The notes under the pieces are model-generated. The model was not told the origin of the DNA, made no database searches, and worked only from the letters and a program-made list of their open reading frames with translations. 64,000 nt of DNA from Streptomyces canus (GTDB lineage Bacteria > Actinomycetota > Actinomycetes > Streptomycetales > Streptomycetaceae), in contig NZ_KQ948660.1 of assembly GCF_001514145.1 (NCBI RefSeq), forward strand, positions 475,658-539,657. Direction: 5' to 3'. The stretch's first letter is position 1, and each line of letters opens with the position of its first letter. Below, piece after piece: positions 61,263 through 64,000 of this stretch. The translations under genes were made by a program, and so were the position numbers.

Positions 61263-61895
61263 ATGGCACCCCGAAACCGTTCCCTGTCCCGCGCCGCAGC
61301 TCTGAGCATGGCCGCGGCGGCAGTGGCCCTACTGACAAGCTGCACACCGAGCACCGGCACCACACACAGCAGCGCCCCGACCACAGCGAAAACACCCTCG
61401 TCGTCACCGCAGACACCCACGGAGCAGGACGGTCCGACGGACTCGACCAGCTCGAATGGCTCAGGCGGATCGGGCAGCTCGGGCGGCTCAGCTGGATCGC
61501 CCCAGCCGACAACTGCCGGCGTCCCGGCCAGGACCGACGCCTGCCGCTCACTACCGGTGTCCCCCACCGTGAAGGCGAACGTCACGGCGGCCTACGGCAA
61601 ACAGGCTCAGCCACCCCTGAGCCACATCACCCCGGTCAAGGGCACCTTCTACTACGGCAGTTGCGACGGAACCTTCTACGCCGGAACCCGCTTCCAGCTC
61701 ACTCCCGGCAGCACGGAGGCGGAGCAGGTGGCCCTGCAGGACGACGGAGCCGTGATGAAGTACTTCATCGACCGCCCCGGCACCGGCTGGACCTTCCTGG
61801 CCAGCGACACCTTCCCCGCCTCCCCCCAGGGCTGCGCCGCCATCCCCCAAATCCCCTCCCACCTGTCCACCCTGTGGAACAACTGCCGCCCCTGA
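61263..61895 (+). CDS. Secreted lipoprotein of unknown function
   Basis: A 210-residue lipoprotein: signal peptide (SRAAALSMAAAAVALLTSC) with lipobox LTSC, then a 60-residue Ser/Thr/Gly/Pro linker (SSSPQTPTEQDGPTDSTSSN). A compact C-terminal domain of about 120 residues follows, with four Cys (DACRSLP, YGSCDGTFY, QGCAAIPQ, NNCRP) that could form two disulfides. GGGAGGAT precedes the ATG. I do not recognise the domain. It sits alone among decayed genes, and its intact frame suggests it is retained. Confidence 0.8.
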   Translation: MAPRNRSLSRAAALSMAAAAVALLTSCTPSTGTTHSSAPTTAKTPSSSPQTPTEQDGPTDSTSSNGSGGSGSSGGSAGSPQPTTAGVPARTDACRSLPVSPTVKANVTAAYGKQAQPPLSHITPVKGTFYYGSCDGTFYAGTRFQLTPGSTEAEQVALQDDGAVMKYFIDRPGTGWTFLASDTFPASPQGCAAIPQIPSHLSTLWNNCRP

Positions 61896-61987
61896 CCAAA
61901 CCTCGACCGCCCGCCCGAAAGCCACCGAGCACAAACCAGCCCCCTACCTGCAGCAGAACCGCGGGCAGGGGGCTTGAGCAATCCGGG

Positions 61988-62088
61988 TTACTTCTTCTTG
62001 CCCTGGGTCTTGCCGGGGGTCTTGGTGAGCTGGGTTTTTGCTGGTCGGGGGCAGTGGGCCCGTGCGCCTGGTGGTCGTCGTTGGCCAC
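61988..62088 (-). pseudogene. Possible small Lys-rich gene with a frame break at an A-run
   Basis: Reading from GTG 62088 gives MANDDHQAHGPTAPDQQ. Crossing one base at an AAAAA run continues as KTQLTKTPGKTQGKKK and stops at 61988. Neither half is convincing alone. It could be a decayed or mis-sequenced small gene. The rest of 61896-62175 holds nothing recognisable. Confidence 0.25.
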
Positions 62089-62175
62089 TGTTGAGCGGCC
62101 TCGGACGGCCCAGAGACGGCCCGAGCCGAGGTCCTCGCTCCTTGCCGTTAGCCCGTCTCGCTGTGCTTCGCTGGC

Positions 62176-62986
62176 CTAGATGACAGGGCTTCCGAGGGAG
62201 CCGCAGGCGGCATCGGCGAACTCGTCACGAACCGCTTGAAACCGCTCTAGCAACGGATCACGGAGCCATCCGCCCATCATGAGGTCCCAACAGACCACGG
62301 AATTGGCCACATCAAGCACCTGATCGATCTGCTCCATGGTGAGGGCGTGACTTTCCTGCAACACGAACTGCAGGAAATCAAGCTGCGCCCACCGATCCTC
62401 GTCTTCTAGGCTCCCCCATCGAGCTAGGAGATCCCAGGCGACGAACGCCGAACCATGGTGCGGGTCTTCGCAAATCTCTGCATCACGCGGGCACCAGTGG
62501 TCCTCCAGAGCGCTGACCGCTGATCGAAGCACAGCTCTCCGCAGTGCCAACTTCTCCAGCCCCAAGCTCTGCTTCAGTACCTCCCGCGCTCGGGCTGTGA
62601 TGGCCGGCGGCCCCAGTACAGCAACACCTGCCTGGGCCTCAACTACTAGGGTGACCTTCTGATCTAGTAGGTCCTTGCGGGACTCGTGGGGAAACGGCTG
62701 GTAGCTCTCGCACCGTTCGTACGAAAGGGTCTGCTGCGCGTAGAAACTGCGTGTACGCGACGCGACGCTCACCCTCCAGCGCATGCTCGCGACCAGCACG
62801 ACCCTGGAGCCGAGCGGCCTGCACCGCAGCCTCGGACTGGCCAAGTCCAACGGCTACTGCGGCATCAGCAGCTCTGTCCATGCTTCGCCTGGTCCAGTGC
62901 GCGGCGACCAGGGTGGCCGGGACGGTAATGAACGCTGTAACAACCGTCGTTACGGCTACTACTCCTTCTAATGACACGTGATGCAT
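62176..62986 (-). pseudogene. Hypothetical membrane-anchored protein gene with a frameshift
   Basis: The N-terminal piece (from 62986) has a transmembrane helix (VAVTTVVTAFITVPATLVAAHWTRR) then ERRVAYTQFLRAADPFVRTVREL. The C-terminal piece (to 62176) in another frame has DLLDQKVTLVVEAQAGVAVLGP and ARAREVLKQSLGLEKLALRRAVLRS (both helical, natural composition). A one-base change around 62690-62710 would join them into a protein of about 270 residues. Domain order mirrors the TAG-interrupted gene at 60684-61193. Function is unknown. A sequencing error is possible. Confidence 0.6.
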
Positions 62987-63232
62987 GGTGCCGCCGCGCG
63001 TTCCGCGAAGTGTCAGTTGTGCTGAACCTGGGACGGCGCCAACGAACTGTGCATACAGGCACTCGAACCTCAGCTTGGGAAGCTGCGGGCTTCTGGGGCC
63101 TGTTGGGCCGCTGAACTGGGCGTACGGATTGGTTGGGGCCTCGTGGAGCTCGCTATTTTTACCGTGATTCCCCGCTGTTCCCCGCTCGATCTGGTGCGGT
63201 TGTGGTGCGGCCCCTGAGGCATGGCAACGAGG

Positions 63233-63973
63233 TCAGTGCTCGCGTCGGCCGCACTCAGCTGGGTAGAGGACAGAACCCGGGAGGACTTCGGACGGTGGTT
63301 GCCCAAGGTGGAAGCATGCGGCGCCCGAGCCGTCGGTCGTCAACGCGTCGATCCACACGGTGGTTGCTGCAGGTCGCTCGGAATGTGGGTTGTGCAGCTC
63401 GGCTTCGCCCGGTGTTGCGAAGGGCGCGCCTTCGAGTGCGGCGAGGGCGGTCAGAGTGCCGTCAGGCTGGTGTTCTGTCTCCTCGATGGTCATCCGCCAG
63501 TGAAGCTCTGCCTCTGCCAGGAGTTGCTTGCCGGATTTCCCGTGGACGAGAAGAGTGCTGCGACGGCCGCGGATGAGGCGCGCTATGGCGCAGCAGAGCG
63601 GGACGTCGGTGCCGTAGGGGGTGTAGACCCGGTTGTGGCCGGCAGTCGGGAAGTAGCCCAGCGCGTCTGCCAGGAGCCCGATGGCTGCCTCCTTGATGCG
63701 CGGCCGCTGACCATGCTCGACGAGATCCAGCAGGACCGGTGTAGCAGCGTAGGCCGCAGGAAACACCATGGCAGCGTGGCTGCAGACGAATCCCCCACCG
63801 GCCAGCAGAGACGCGGCGTCGCCCGTCTCGTTGGCCGTGGTGGACACCGTCAGCAGTCGTAGTGCGTGAGCAACCCGTTCCGGATCGTCGCATTGGTGCC
63901 ACGTCGGGTTGGGTATCGTCGACCAGTTCACGGCGTCAATGGCGTCAAGAGACACCCTCGCATTCTGCCGCAC
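63233..63973 (-). CDS. Hypothetical protein, HEAT-like helical
   Basis: A 246-residue soluble protein of unknown family. The N-terminus contains SLDAIDAVNWSTIPNPTWH and DPERVAHALRLL. The middle has alternating helices (ATPVLLDLVEHGQRPRIKEAAIGLLADALGYFP) suggestive of HEAT-type repeats, and the last 50 residues are irregular. Similar proteins occur in streptomycete accessory regions, sometimes near contact-dependent or defence genes, but I cannot claim a role. Start GTG 63973 is tentative; GTG 63955 (SLDAIDAV) is where conservation likely begins. GC is lower than its neighbours upstream, consistent with an accessory island. Confidence 0.7.
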   Translation of the reverse strand: MRQNARVSLDAIDAVNWSTIPNPTWHQCDDPERVAHALRLLTVSTTANETGDAASLLAGGGFVCSHAAMVFPAAYAATPVLLDLVEHGQRPRIKEAAIGLLADALGYFPTAGHNRVYTPYGTDVPLCCAIARLIRGRRSTLLVHGKSGKQLLAEAELHWRMTIEETEHQPDGTLTALAALEGAPFATPGEAELHNPHSERPAATTVWIDALTTDGSGAACFHLGQPPSEVLPGSVLYPAECGRREH

Positions 63974-64000
63974 GATCTGGCACGACCTCTTCGTCCCGAA

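Overview
The window reads as a chromosomal segment of a Streptomyces-type actinomycete. GC is very high, GTG starts are frequent, ATGA/GTGA stop-start overlaps are common, and several families are typical of the genus: the Scr1-type HTH/DUF397/ATPase triad, MsiK, a CdgB-like diguanylate cyclase, and DasR-type dre operators. From memory, the gene order resembles the S. coelicolor core running from phoU-phoRP through carD-ispDF-cysS, msiK, the terD/cdgB/nagKA region and otsA to groEL2. I could not run a comparison.

Layout, left to right. 0-1.6 kb: the 3' end of an HTH-type gene, a YefM/RelE-like toxin-antitoxin pair and an orphan gene. 1.6-5.3 kb: a type-B carboxylesterase broken by one in-frame TAG, a CpdA-like phosphodiesterase and an Old Yellow Enzyme. 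5.4-10.5 kb: an aberrant tRNA-Gly(UCC), groEL under two tandem CIRCE operators, a diverged non-coding repeat field, a cold-shock protein with a hairpin-rich leader, a ThiS/MoaD protein, and threonine synthase under a SAM riboswitch. 10.6-14.4 kb: glucosyl-3-phosphoglycerate synthase, otsA and otsB (compatible solutes), then a DUF3263 protein. 14.4-19 kb: a sugar-binding lipoprotein divergent from nagK-nagA across two dre sites, and a PfkB kinase. 19-25.3 kb: a surface CBM-like protein, a GAF-PAS-GGDEF diguanylate cyclase with a CRP-type palindrome upstream, a flavin reductase, a GNAT, a SigJ-like ECF sigma factor, ArfB and TerD. 25.3-33 kb: accessory regulators (DUF397, Scr1-type HTH, RsbW-like ATPase, HTH/zinc-ribbon protein, Uma2), an SMI1-type gene pair, an M1 peptidase and small lipoproteins. 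33-45.3 kb: a pentapeptide protein, oxidoreductases, an MFS pump, a rhomboid-like protein, a kinase/GNAT/DUF4037 coupled operon, an EEP phosphatase, a two-component system and tRNA-Thr. 45.5-46.9 kb: a tnpB copy broken by one missing base. 47-60.6 kb: msiK, a nucleotidyltransferase, a DoxX protein, rlmB, cysS, ispF, ispD, carD, a lipoprotein, phoP-phoR divergent from phoU across a PHO box, and a Cys-rich micro-protein. 60.7-64 kb: an accessory stretch of decayed hypothetical genes around one intact lipoprotein.

How it fits together. N-acetylglucosamine and multiple-sugar use (nagK-nagA, a solute-binding protein, and msiK, the shared sugar-ABC ATPase) appear linked by DasR-like operators at both loci. 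Phosphate sensing (PhoRP, PhoU) and c-di-GMP signalling (CdgB-like) are further global regulators. Heat and cold stress, trehalose and glucosylglycerate genes form a stress-related block. No biosynthetic cluster, prophage or CRISPR array is present. The most unusual single item is the tRNA-Gly-like gene just downstream of groEL.
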